Source: Roseomonas sp. CECT 9278
Lineage (GTDB): Bacteria; Pseudomonadota; Alphaproteobacteria; Acetobacterales; Acetobacteraceae
Length of the DNA stretch: 64,000 bases
NCBI RefSeq assembly: GCF_918698155.1
Contig: NZ_CAKKLX010000005.1
Span: 124,001-188,000, forward strand
Reading direction: 5' to 3'
Below, piece after piece: positions 45,987 through 53,669 of the stretch. Below the pieces are notes generated by a model. That model saw only the letters and a program-made list of their open reading frames with translations. It searched no databases and was not told the DNA's origin. A program made the position numbers and the translations under genes. Numbering within the stretch: position 1 is the first letter of the stretch; each line of letters opens with the position of its first letter.

Positions 45987-48923
45987 TTAAGCCGCGCGGA
46001 TCTGACAGAGGGTGACCTTGGTTTCCTGCATGAAGGTCACCGGGTCGTAGCCGTAGGTCGTGATGGTGTTCACCGATTCGCCGAGCACGATCGGGTCGGT
46101 GCCCTGCGGGTATTTGCCGCGCTGGTCCTCCTGCATGAACCAACCGGCGAAGTGGAAGGGCATCCAGGCCACGCCGGGCCCGACGCGTTCCGTCACCAGC
46201 GCCTTCATGCGGGTGGCCTTGCCGGCCGGCATCTCGGGGCCGTTCACCAGCACCCAGGCGCCGTCGCGGATGTTGCGCGCGGCGGCGTCCGTCGGGTTGA
46301 TCTCGACGAACATGTCCTGCTGCAGTTCGGCCAGCCACTTGTTCGACCGCGTCTCCTCGCCGCCGCCCTCGTATTCCACGAGGCGCCCGGACGACAGGAT
46401 GATCGGGAAGTTCGGCGCGAGGTCCTTCGCGCGGTTCTGCACCGACTGCCCCAGATGCGGCATGCGGAAGGCGCGCCGGTCGGGCAGCGTGGGGTATTGC
46501 GCGATCAGGTCGGTGCGCGGCGTGTAGATCGGTTCGCGGTGCACCGGGATCGGGTCGGGCAGGTTCCAGGCATTGGCCCGCGCCTTGGCGTTGCCATAGG
46601 CCATCACGCCGTGTTCCATGGTCACGCGGATGATGCCCATGGACAGGTCGGTCGCCCAGGATGCGGACCCACCCTGGCGCGCGATCGAGGCCTTCTCGGC
46701 CTCGGTCAGCTCGGCATCCCAGCCCAGGCGCGCCATCACCGCTGTGGTGAATTCCGGGTAGCCGTCGGTCAGTTCCGACCCCTGCGAGTAGGATCCTTCC
46801 GCCAGGAGCGAGACGCCGTTGCGCTCCACGCCGAAGCGCGCGCGGAAGGTGCCGCCGCCCTGCTTCACATGCAGGTTGGTATTGTACAGCAGGTGCGTGC
46901 CCGGATGGCGCATCTGCGGCGTGCCCCAGCACGGCCAGGGCAGGCCGTAGAAGTCGCCGGCGATCTCGGCGGGTGCATCGGGCTTGGCGCGCAGCGTGAC
47001 CAGGTCGAACTTGTCCTGGTTCGCCATGTGCAGCTTGAGCCGTTCCGGCGACTGGCCGGTATAGCCGGTGCTGATGCAGCCGCGGTTGATCTCGCGCAGC
47101 AGGCTCTCGGCGGTCGGCGCGTTGTTGACGATCTCCAGGTCCTTGAAGACCTCGGCCTGCATGCGGAAGGTCATGTTGCGCCGCGCCGCCGCGGCGTCGA
47201 TCGCACCCGCCAGGCGGTACAGCGCCTCGTAGTCGTCCTTGCTCTCGAAGATCGGCTTGACGACCTGCGCGCCCCACTGGACCGAGCGGTTGGACGCGGT
47301 GCGGCTGCCATTGCATTCGAACTGCGTGCAGATGGGCAGCAGGTAGGTGTTGTCGCGCCGGTTCGCCAGCACCGCGAAGGTGGTCGGGTGCGGGTCGGCC
47401 ACCACCAGCAGGTCCAGCTTCTCGAGGCCCTTCACCGCCTCGGGCATGCGGGTGACGGTGTTGCCGCCATGGCCGAACACCACCATGGCCTTGAGGTTGT
47501 CGCGCTGCGCCAGGCCGGTCTGCGCGTTCACCGGCATGGTCACGGCATCGAAGTAGCGCGTGGTCGGGATGCCCGGCGTGGTCATCATGGCGGTGCTGTC
47601 GAAGCGCGCGACCATGCTTTCGTAGGACACGCCCCACACCCGCGACCAATGCCGCCAGGCGTTCTCGTCCAGCCCGTAATAGGCCGGCAGCGTGGTCACA
47701 TCGAGGCCGAAATCCGTCGCACCCTGCACGTTGCAGTGCCCGCGGAAGATGTTGGCACCCGTGCCTTCCTTGCCGACATTGCCGGTGGCCAGCAGCAGGA
47801 TGGAATACGCACGCACATTCGCCGTGCCGACGGTCTTCTGCGTCGCCCCCATGCACCAGATCAGCGTGGAGGGCTTCTGCGTGGCGAACATCTCGGCCAC
47901 CTTGCGCAGCTGCGCTTCCGGCACGCCGGTCACGCGCAGCACCTCGGCGGGGGTCCACTTCGCGACCTCGGCGCGGACCTCGTCCATGCCATAGACGCGC
48001 TGGCGGATGAAGTCCTTGTCCTCCCAGTTGTTCTGGAAGATGTGCCAGAGCATGCCCCAGATGATCGGGATGTCGGTGCCCGGGCGGATGCGCACGTACT
48101 CGCTGGCATGCGCCGCGGTGCGCGTGAAGCGCGGGTCGATCACGATCAGGTTGGCGCGGTTGATCTCCTTGCCGGACAGCACGTGCTGCAGCGACACCGG
48201 ATGCGCCTCCGCCGGATTCCCGCCCATGATGATCATGGTCTTGGAATTGCGGATGTCGTTGTAGGAATTGGTCTGCGCGCCATAGCCCCAGGTGTTGGCA
48301 ACACCCGCCACCGTCGTGGAGTGGCAGATGCGCGCCTGGTGGTCGACGTTGTTGGTGCCCCAGAAGGCGGCGTATTTGCGGAACAGATACGCGCCCTCGT
48401 TCGAGAACTTGGCGCTGCCCAGCCAGAACACGCTGTCAGGCCCGGAGGCCTGGCGCACCGCCATCAGCTTGTCGCCGATCTCGGCCACCGCGGCGTCCCA
48501 GGTCATCCGCGTCCACTGGCCGTTCACCAGCTTCATCGGGTACTTGATGCGCCGGTCGCCGTGCACCAGCTCGCGCACCGAGGCACCCTTGGCGCAATGC
48601 GTGCCGCGGTTGATCGGGCTGTCCCAGGTGGGTTCCTGGCCGACCCAGACGCCGTTCTGCACCTCGGCGGTGACCGAACACCCGACCGAGCAATGCGTGC
48701 AGATGTTCTTCACCCGCGTGACGGGCTGCTGGTGGTTCATCGGGCCGGCCGCGGCGGGGCGCACCGTGGTCAGCGGGATCGCACCCAGCGCGGCGAGCCC
48801 CACGCCGGTGACGCCGGCCTGCTTCAGGAAGGCGCGGCGGTCGAGCCCGCCCGAGGACAGCCCGGCATGGGCGGCGGCCAGGCGCTGGCGGCCGGCACGC
48901 GCTTCGGAACGCTTGATCAGCAT
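45987..48923 (-). CDS. Formate dehydrogenase alpha subunit (Cys-type, Tat-exported)
   Basis: A 978-residue molybdopterin oxidoreductase that oxidises formate to CO2. A Tat signal (DRRAFLK, residues 28-34) precedes the first [4Fe-4S] set (Cys75, Cys78, Cys82, Cys110). The metal ligand position is Cys200 in ARICHSTTVAG, so it is a cysteine rather than selenocysteine enzyme; no in-frame TGA occurs. MGGNPAEAHPV and the C-terminal MGD-binding region are intact. It follows the TAT-target gene and precedes the beta subunit. It should work with FdhD, MobA/B and MoeA encoded in the same locus. Confidence 0.97.
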   Translation of the reverse strand: MLIKRSEARAGRQRLAAAHAGLSSGGLDRRAFLKQAGVTGVGLAALGAIPLTTVRPAAAGPMNHQQPVTRVKNICTHCSVGCSVTAEVQNGVWVGQEPTWDSPINRGTHCAKGASVRELVHGDRRIKYPMKLVNGQWTRMTWDAAVAEIGDKLMAVRQASGPDSVFWLGSAKFSNEGAYLFRKYAAFWGTNNVDHQARICHSTTVAGVANTWGYGAQTNSYNDIRNSKTMIIMGGNPAEAHPVSLQHVLSGKEINRANLIVIDPRFTRTAAHASEYVRIRPGTDIPIIWGMLWHIFQNNWEDKDFIRQRVYGMDEVRAEVAKWTPAEVLRVTGVPEAQLRKVAEMFATQKPSTLIWCMGATQKTVGTANVRAYSILLLATGNVGKEGTGANIFRGHCNVQGATDFGLDVTTLPAYYGLDENAWRHWSRVWGVSYESMVARFDSTAMMTTPGIPTTRYFDAVTMPVNAQTGLAQRDNLKAMVVFGHGGNTVTRMPEAVKGLEKLDLLVVADPHPTTFAVLANRRDNTYLLPICTQFECNGSRTASNRSVQWGAQVVKPIFESKDDYEALYRLAGAIDAAAARRNMTFRMQAEVFKDLEIVNNAPTAESLLREINRGCISTGYTGQSPERLKLHMANQDKFDLVTLRAKPDAPAEIAGDFYGLPWPCWGTPQMRHPGTHLLYNTNLHVKQGGGTFRARFGVERNGVSLLAEGSYSQGSELTDGYPEFTTAVMARLGWDAELTEAEKASIARQGGSASWATDLSMGIIRVTMEHGVMAYGNAKARANAWNLPDPIPVHREPIYTPRTDLIAQYPTLPDRRAFRMPHLGQSVQNRAKDLAPNFPIILSSGRLVEYEGGGEETRSNKWLAELQQDMFVEINPTDAAARNIRDGAWVLVNGPEMPAGKATRMKALVTERVGPGVAWMPFHFAGWFMQEDQRGKYPQGTDPIVLGESVNTITTYGYDPVTFMQETKVTLCQIRAA

Positions 48924-48937
48924 GTCGTCTCGCTCCC

Positions 48938-49174
48938 TCAGCCGCCGTAGCGATTGGTGCGGTAGAAGGCCTGCACGCCCGGGCTGTTCGCCTGGTAGCG
49001 GGCCTTGGTGCGGTCGGCCGCGTTTTCCTTGCGGGCGGTGCCGGCGGGCACCGCATCGGCGCGGATCGGCCCGGCGGCTTCGGCCACGCCCGCGGCAGCC
49101 GCGGCCGCGCCGCCGATACCCAGCGCCTTCAGGAAGCCGCGACGCTGCGATGCGTCGTTGTTGTTCGTGCTCAT
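48938..49174 (-). CDS. Formate dehydrogenase-region Tat-target protein
   Basis: A 78-residue protein beginning with a twin-arginine signal (QRRGFLKALG) followed by Ala-rich hydrophobic residues, then a short mature region ending FYRTNRYGG. It matches the small formate dehydrogenase-region TAT target family (TIGR02811 type). It sits between the chaperone gene and fdhA and may be an accessory chain of the complex; its role is not established. Confidence 0.88.
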   Translation of the reverse strand: MSTNNNDASQRRGFLKALGIGGAAAAAAGVAEAAGPIRADAVPAGTARKENAADRTKARYQANSPGVQAFYRTNRYGG

Positions 49175-49197
49175 GGCGTGGTTCTCCCCGATATGCG

Positions 49198-49800
49198 TCA
49201 TGGCGGCAGCCCGAGGGCCGCCTGCTCGATCTCGATCGCCACCCGCCCGAGCCGGCCGACGGCGCGGTAGAAGCGCGCCGCCTCGGCCTTCTCGAGATCC
49301 GCGAAGACTCGTCCGGCCCAGGGCCGCAGGTGCCTGATGAAGAAGGCCTCGGCCTCGGTCGCCCCGCCCTCGAAGCTGCCCGAGAGCAGGCCGGCATAGA
49401 CCTCGCAAACCGAGGCGATGTGGTCCTCGGGTTCGGCGATGCCCTCGGCGCGTTCGAGTCCGAGCCGCGCGAGGTCGCCGCGCAGTTCGGCCAGCGGCCG
49501 CTCATGCAGGAAGCCGGTCAGGTAGTAGGAGGCATAGGGCAGCAATTCGCCGCGCCCCAATCCGACGAACAGGTCGTGGAATTCACGCGCCGCCGAGACC
49601 GGGTCCGCCACGCGCGCGGCCGCCGCCAGCGCGCCATAACCGGCGCCCAGCGCCGTGCCGTCGCCGCGCAGTTCCGACAGCGCCGCCAGCAGCCCGTCAT
49701 CCGGCGCGGCCACGAGCAGCCGGCCCAGCAGCGCGAACAGGCGCGCACGCTCGGTCGTCATGCCGTCCGGCCGGATCTCCAGTGCGTCGTGGGCGGACAT
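49198..49800 (-). CDS. TorD/DmsD-type chaperone for molybdoenzyme
   Basis: A 200-residue all-helical protein of the TorD/DmsD family, which binds the Tat signal of molybdoenzymes until cofactor loading is finished. The family stretch LLPYASYYLTGFLHERPL, then EDHIASVCEVYAGLLSG, is clear. It is expected to guard FdhA and the Tat-target protein encoded just downstream. The start at ATG 49800 is favoured; a Fur-box-like palindrome lies about 90 bp upstream. Confidence 0.92.
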   Translation of the reverse strand: MSAHDALEIRPDGMTTERARLFALLGRLLVAAPDDGLLAALSELRGDGTALGAGYGALAAAARVADPVSAAREFHDLFVGLGRGELLPYASYYLTGFLHERPLAELRGDLARLGLERAEGIAEPEDHIASVCEVYAGLLSGSFEGGATEAEAFFIRHLRPWAGRVFADLEKAEAARFYRAVGRLGRVAIEIEQAALGLPP

Positions 49801-49886
49801 GCCGCGAAGCGTCTCCCGACTTCCCCTTGGGGCGACGATACACGGGAATTGGAGGCGCCTCAAAGCCTTGAAATCGTTGCGCCTTA

Positions 49887-49903
49887 TTGAGAATCGCTCT
49901 CAA
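49887..49903. promoter_or_regulatory. Fur-like palindrome before the fdh operon
   Basis: TTGAGAATCGCTCTCAA is a perfect 6-5-6 inverted repeat close to TGAGAATCATTCTCA Fur boxes. It overlaps the DUF3306 stop codon and lies about 90 bp upstream of the TorD-like gene, so it could control transcription of the chaperone-fdhABC part of the operon. Iron or another metal regulator is inferred. Confidence 0.5.
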
Positions 49904-50748
49904 CTCGGCAGGGCGGAACCGTGGCGCCGGGGGTGCGGTGCGGCGGGCGCGGCCTCGGCGGTCGGTCGGCGGGGGGCCGGAGCGGGCGCGTCGGCCAGCA
50001 GCGCGGGGGGCAGCATTGGCGCATCGTGCGGTTGGGGCAGTCGCGGCGAAGGGCGCGCTGGCACATCCGCGAGCACTCCATCCGGCGCATCGCCGGCGAC
50101 CTCGCGCGCCGCCGTGTCGGGGGCCAGCACGCGGTCCCGCGCGATCCGGGCCAGCGCGCCCTCCGGCGTGGCCTGGGCCAGCGCGCCCTCCGGCGTGGCC
50201 TGGGCCAGCGCGCCTGCCGGCACGCTCGCATCCCGCGCGCCTTCCGGCACGCTCGCATCCCGCGCGCCTTCCGGCGCGCTCGCATCCCGCGCGCCCTCCG
50301 GCGCGACAGCCCCCGAACCCTCCGACGCCCCGTCCTTCGCGTCAGGCTCGGGGCCGAAGACCTGCGCCAGCATCTCCCGCACATCGCCGACCAGTTCCAG
50401 CGAGCCGCCCGGCACGCCGTCCGGCGCGTTGTAGTCCCAGGCATAGTCGGCCGGACCCACGAAGTCGCGGATCGCGGGATCAAGCGACCAGGCGCGGCGC
50501 AGCGCCGCCCGTTGCAGCGCCGCCGGCACCTCCTTGCGCAGGAAGGCGGTGAAGTCGCTCGCCAGGGTCAGGCTGTCGATCGGCGGCAGGGTGGTGATGT
50601 CGAAGGGCGGTTCCTCGGGCACGGCGGCCGCCGGCGGCGGCGGCGCCGGCGGCGGTGCGGCGGCCTCCGGCTCGGGCAGCGGTCGCCCGGCCTCGATGGC
50701 GCGCTTGCGGCGCGACCAGCGCGACAGGAAGCCGTCCTCGCCGCTCAT
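49900..50748 (-). CDS. DUF3306 protein with octa/nonapeptide repeats
   Basis: A 282-residue protein of the DUF3306 family, regularly found beside DUF3305 in formate dehydrogenase loci. The conserved part is the N-terminal 110 residues (FLSRWSRRKRAIEAG, then PPIDSLTLASDFTAFL and DFVGPADYAWDYNAPDG). The middle carries six nonapeptide repeats of the PEGARDAS(A/V) or PEGALAQAT form from six 27-bp DNA repeats; the rest is Pro/Ala-rich. Its start overlaps the DUF3305 stop by 4 bases. Function unknown. Confidence 0.85.
   Translation of the reverse strand: MSGEDGFLSRWSRRKRAIEAGRPLPEPEAAAPPPAPPPPAAAVPEEPPFDITTLPPIDSLTLASDFTAFLRKEVPAALQRAALRRAWSLDPAIRDFVGPADYAWDYNAPDGVPGGSLELVGDVREMLAQVFGPEPDAKDGASEGSGAVAPEGARDASAPEGARDASVPEGARDASVPAGALAQATPEGALAQATPEGALARIARDRVLAPDTAAREVAGDAPDGVLADVPARPSPRLPQPHDAPMLPPALLADAPAPAPRRPTAEAAPAAPHPRRHGSALPS
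50156..50317. repeat. Six tandem 27-bp repeats within DUF3306 gene
   Basis: Units starting at 50156, 50183, 50210, 50237, 50264 and 50291 repeat every 27 bp, beginning GCGCC(C/T)(T/G)(C/C)CGG and encoding nonapeptides. The first two units and the last three are most alike within themselves, suggesting stepwise expansion. Length variants would stay in frame. Confidence 0.85.
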
Positions 50749-51257
50749 GCGTCGTCCACGCGCGACCGGCGGCCGAGCGATTCCGTATCCGCGCGGTCGC
50801 GCTTGCGCTTGTGGAATTCGCGCTGGCGGTGGTGCTCCGCGACGAAACGTTCGACCAGCAGGCGCAGCCCCGGCGGCATCGGCAGCGCCTCCAGCAGGTC
50901 GGCGCCGGATTCGGCGTAGAGCTGCGCCTCCCCGGCATCCACCGTCACGGCCTGCAGCGCGTAGCCCGGCGCGGCCGCGACCGGCCGCAGCACCACCCAC
51001 ACCCGCGGCGGGTCCTGCTCCAGGTTGTGGATGTAGTTGTCGGTGTCGGTGGGATACAGCGCCACCTCCGCGCTGCCGGCCAGGAACAGCGTGCGGCCGG
51101 CATCCTCGCGCAGCACGGTCCAGGGGGCGGCGGGCGGGAAATCCTCCAGCACCTCGCGCGGCTGCCAGGCGTAATCGGCCCAGGGCGTCACGCCGGGCCG
51201 GCGTTCCACCACCACGCCGATCTCGACCCGCAGGCTGCCCGGGACATCGAGGGTCAT
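50745..51257 (-). CDS. DUF3305 protein of formate dehydrogenase cluster
   Basis: A 170-residue DUF3305 protein with no signal or membrane segment. The conserved region runs through GVVVERRPGVTPWADYAWQP and ALYPTDTDNYIHNLEQDPPR, and the tail has a basic FVAEHHRQREFHKRKR helix. DUF3305 and DUF3306 genes form a pair in many molybdoenzyme loci. It overlaps both neighbours by 4 bases. Its mechanism is unknown; a role in formate dehydrogenase assembly is inferred from the conserved context. Confidence 0.85.
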   Translation of the reverse strand: MTLDVPGSLRVEIGVVVERRPGVTPWADYAWQPREVLEDFPPAAPWTVLREDAGRTLFLAGSAEVALYPTDTDNYIHNLEQDPPRVWVVLRPVAAAPGYALQAVTVDAGEAQLYAESGADLLEALPMPPGLRLLVERFVAEHHRQREFHKRKRDRADTESLGRRSRVDDA

Positions 51258-52294
51258 GCCGCCTCCCCCGCCGCCTTCAGCGGCAGGCCGGTCACCAGGT
51301 TCTGCGGCTTCATCCGCACACGCTGCGCCGCATCCATCGCCAGCGCCAGATAGACCGGCCGCCCCGCCACCCGCGCGATCACGCGCGAAGCGTCGCGGAA
51401 GTCCAGCACGCCCAGCCACAGGATCCGCGCGAGGCGTTCCTGCCGCACCTTCTTCGCGTTCCACAGATCATTGGCGATCGACGTCGCCTCGGCATCCAGC
51501 CCGACATGCCAGGTCCAGTCGCGGTCCTCGATCACCGGCACGGGGCGGATCGCGACCTCCTCGGCGAAGACATGGCGGATGAAGCGTTCCAGCATCCGCG
51601 CTATGCCCGCCTGCCCGGCGCGCCCCTCGGCGATGTCCAGCGCCAGGTCATGCGCGTCGGACCGGCCGCGATACAGATGCGCGTTGGTGTCGGACAGCAC
51701 GTCCAGCTCGACCTCGCGCGGCGGGGCGCCGGCCTCGACCAGCAATTGGCCGAGCGCGCCGAAGCCGCCGTCGCGGCCGCGCATCTCGACCACTTCCTCA
51801 TCCGCCAGCAGCGTCGCGCCCTGGTGGATGCCGGCGCGCTGCGTGCGGAACAGCACTTCGCCGGCGCGCAGCGCGAAGGGATCGCCCTCGCCCTCCAGCG
51901 CGGCGCGCGCGACCAGGTGGGTCAGCATCTGCAGCAGGATGGGCGGGATGCCCGCCACGCCGTCGCGATACAGCGCGACCCAGGCGGCCTCCAGCGTCGG
52001 GTGCGCCGCCACGCGGTCGCGGAACGCGAGGAACTGCGTGACATTCTCCCGCGCATCGGCATCCGCCAACGCGGCGACGCGCGCGGCCTCCACCGCCTGC
52101 AGGGGTGCGTCCATCAGCGCGGCATGCAGCGCGCGCTCGGCGTCGCAGGCTTCCGCGGGCGGGATCAGCTCGGGCCGCGCGAGGAAGGCGCGCCACAGAT
52201 CGTCGGTGGCGGCGAAGCGGCCGTGCTCGACCACGTCGCACAAATGATGGCCGGAGGCGACCCAGAAGTCGCCGGGGGAGAGCAGGCTGCTCAT
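51254..52294 (-). CDS. DUF6352 protein of formate dehydrogenase cluster
   Basis: A 346-residue soluble helical protein starting MSSLLSPGDFWVASGHHLCD and ending in RMKPQNLVTGLPL. I place it in DUF6352 from memory of this gene neighbourhood, without a domain search. No catalytic motif is evident. It is coupled to DUF3305 and DUF6505 by 4-base overlaps. It is probably a maturation or sensing factor of the formate dehydrogenase locus, but there is no direct evidence. Confidence 0.75.
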   Translation of the reverse strand: MSSLLSPGDFWVASGHHLCDVVEHGRFAATDDLWRAFLARPELIPPAEACDAERALHAALMDAPLQAVEAARVAALADADARENVTQFLAFRDRVAAHPTLEAAWVALYRDGVAGIPPILLQMLTHLVARAALEGEGDPFALRAGEVLFRTQRAGIHQGATLLADEEVVEMRGRDGGFGALGQLLVEAGAPPREVELDVLSDTNAHLYRGRSDAHDLALDIAEGRAGQAGIARMLERFIRHVFAEEVAIRPVPVIEDRDWTWHVGLDAEATSIANDLWNAKKVRQERLARILWLGVLDFRDASRVIARVAGRPVYLALAMDAAQRVRMKPQNLVTGLPLKAAGEAA

Positions 52295-52893
52295 GCGCTG
52301 TCCTTCGCGCGGCGCGTGGCGCCGGCGGATGTCGCGGCCGGCGTGCCGTCGGGTGCGCGTGCCATGCGCACCAGGTCGGGGCGGATCGGCGCTTCCTCCT
52401 CGCCATCGACCGCGATGGCGGCGAAGACCGGCAGCGTGTCGAAGCGGCGATGCTGCTCCGCGCGTTCGTGCAGGGTGCGGAAGCTTTCGCGCACCGCGCC
52501 GTCCTCGATGCCGCGGGCCAGCGCCACCAGCGTGCCGGGCGGGTGGTCGCACAGCGATTCCGCGAAGGCCACCTCGTCCTCTGCCGCCGCGCGCGCCGCG
52601 GCGTCGTCGGGCGCGCCATGCGCGGCGCGGATGTGAGCGGCGAGAGCGGCGACGGCCTCCTCGCGCTGCGCGGGCGTCGCGGTCACGACCTGCACCAGCG
52701 TGGACCAGCCGAAGGACGACAGCCCCAGGAAGCCGGCGCGGAAGGCCTGGCGCCGCTGGCCCTGCAGCGCCGCGACATCGTCGTCCCAGAAGCAGAAGCC
52801 GCCCGGCACCGCCCATTCGCCCGGCTCCGCCGCGAGCGGAAACACCAGCGCGTCGGAGGGGTCGAGCCGGATGGTCCGCAACAGCCGCGTCAT
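52291..52893 (-). CDS. DUF6505 protein of formate dehydrogenase cluster
   Basis: A 200-residue protein (LLRTIRLDPSDALVFPLAAE, then GEWAVPGGFCFWDDD and GLSSFGWSTLVQVV). The match to DUF6505 is by memory and context. There is no signal peptide. It overlaps DUF6352 and the ligase-like gene by 4 bases each, so the five genes form one translationally coupled chain. Function unknown. Confidence 0.72.
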   Translation of the reverse strand: MTRLLRTIRLDPSDALVFPLAAEPGEWAVPGGFCFWDDDVAALQGQRRQAFRAGFLGLSSFGWSTLVQVVTATPAQREEAVAALAAHIRAAHGAPDDAAARAAAEDEVAFAESLCDHPPGTLVALARGIEDGAVRESFRTLHERAEQHRRFDTLPVFAAIAVDGEEEAPIRPDLVRMARAPDGTPAATSAGATRRAKDSA

Positions 52894-53582
52894 GTCGGCA
52901 CCGCCTCGGCCAAGGTGTGGCGGTCGCGCGCGCCGGCACCTTCGACCACCAGGTCGCCGGTCGCGGGGTCGATGCCGCGGCGCGCCCCGGCGCCGATCGT
53001 GGGGTCGAGCCGCGCCAGGTAGCGTTCGGCCACCACGCGCAGACCGGCCGCCTGCCAATCCGCCAGGTTCGCCATCAGGTGGCGCGCCCAGGCGGCGGTC
53101 ATCTCGGCCGGCGTGGTGTCGGTGTAGCCTTCCTCGAACAGGGTGGTGCGGCCGGGGTCGCGGCCGGGCTCGTGGTCCGGCGCCGCGAAGGCGACCTCGA
53201 TGCCGACGACCAGCCAGTCGGGCACTGCGTCCTCGGTGCAGCCGGGGGGCACGGCCAGCCGCGCCAGGCCGACCACGCCGCCATTGACGCGGATGGTCGC
53301 CGGCCAGTCGAAGGTCAGCGGCACCTCGGGCGGGCCCAGCGCGCCGGCGGCATCGGCGAAGGCGGCCAGCGCCGCCAGCAGCGCCGGGCGCGCGGCGGCC
53401 AGGGTCTGTTCCGGCTCCAGCACCACGGCGGCCTCGATGCGCGCCCAGGACCGCACCCAGGCCAGGGTGCCGGCGCCCTGGGCCGGGGCCTCGGCCACCG
53501 CGCGCGCCATCGCGTCGCCGCCCTCGCGCAGGGCGATGATGGGGGTGAAGACGCTCGGCAGGTCGGGCAGGCCCTCGGACAC
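52890..53582 (-). CDS. Biotin/lipoate ligase-like protein
   Basis: A 230-residue protein resembling the biotin/lipoate protein ligase fold (DFDWP-like strand TFDWPATIRVNGGVVGLARL, then PDWLVVGIEVAFA and a C-terminal LARLDPTIGAGARRGIDPAT). The usual catalytic Lys is not obvious, so ligase activity is uncertain. The start is GTG 53582 with a GAGGGAG ribosome-binding site; ATG codons upstream are out of frame. It is the first gene of the long reverse operon and divergent from the ferredoxin-like gene at 53670. Confidence 0.75.
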   Translation of the reverse strand: MSEGLPDLPSVFTPIIALREGGDAMARAVAEAPAQGAGTLAWVRSWARIEAAVVLEPEQTLAAARPALLAALAAFADAAGALGPPEVPLTFDWPATIRVNGGVVGLARLAVPPGCTEDAVPDWLVVGIEVAFAAPDHEPGRDPGRTTLFEEGYTDTTPAEMTAAWARHLMANLADWQAAGLRVVAERYLARLDPTIGAGARRGIDPATGDLVVEGAGARDRHTLAEAVPT

Positions 53583-53669
53583 GCGCTCCCTCGCATCGCG
53601 ATGTTGGCCGGCATATATGCGCCCCACCCCGAAGCACCAAACGGGGCGGGGCGGGGGGGCGGGCTTGGC

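Noticed and set aside
45987-48923. Selenocysteine-type formate dehydrogenase
   Set aside because: The active-site codon is TGC (Cys200) and no in-frame TGA is present.
45726-48950. Forward open frame of 1074 codons opposite fdhA
   Set aside because: Antisense shadow with low-complexity composition; fdhA has all family motifs.
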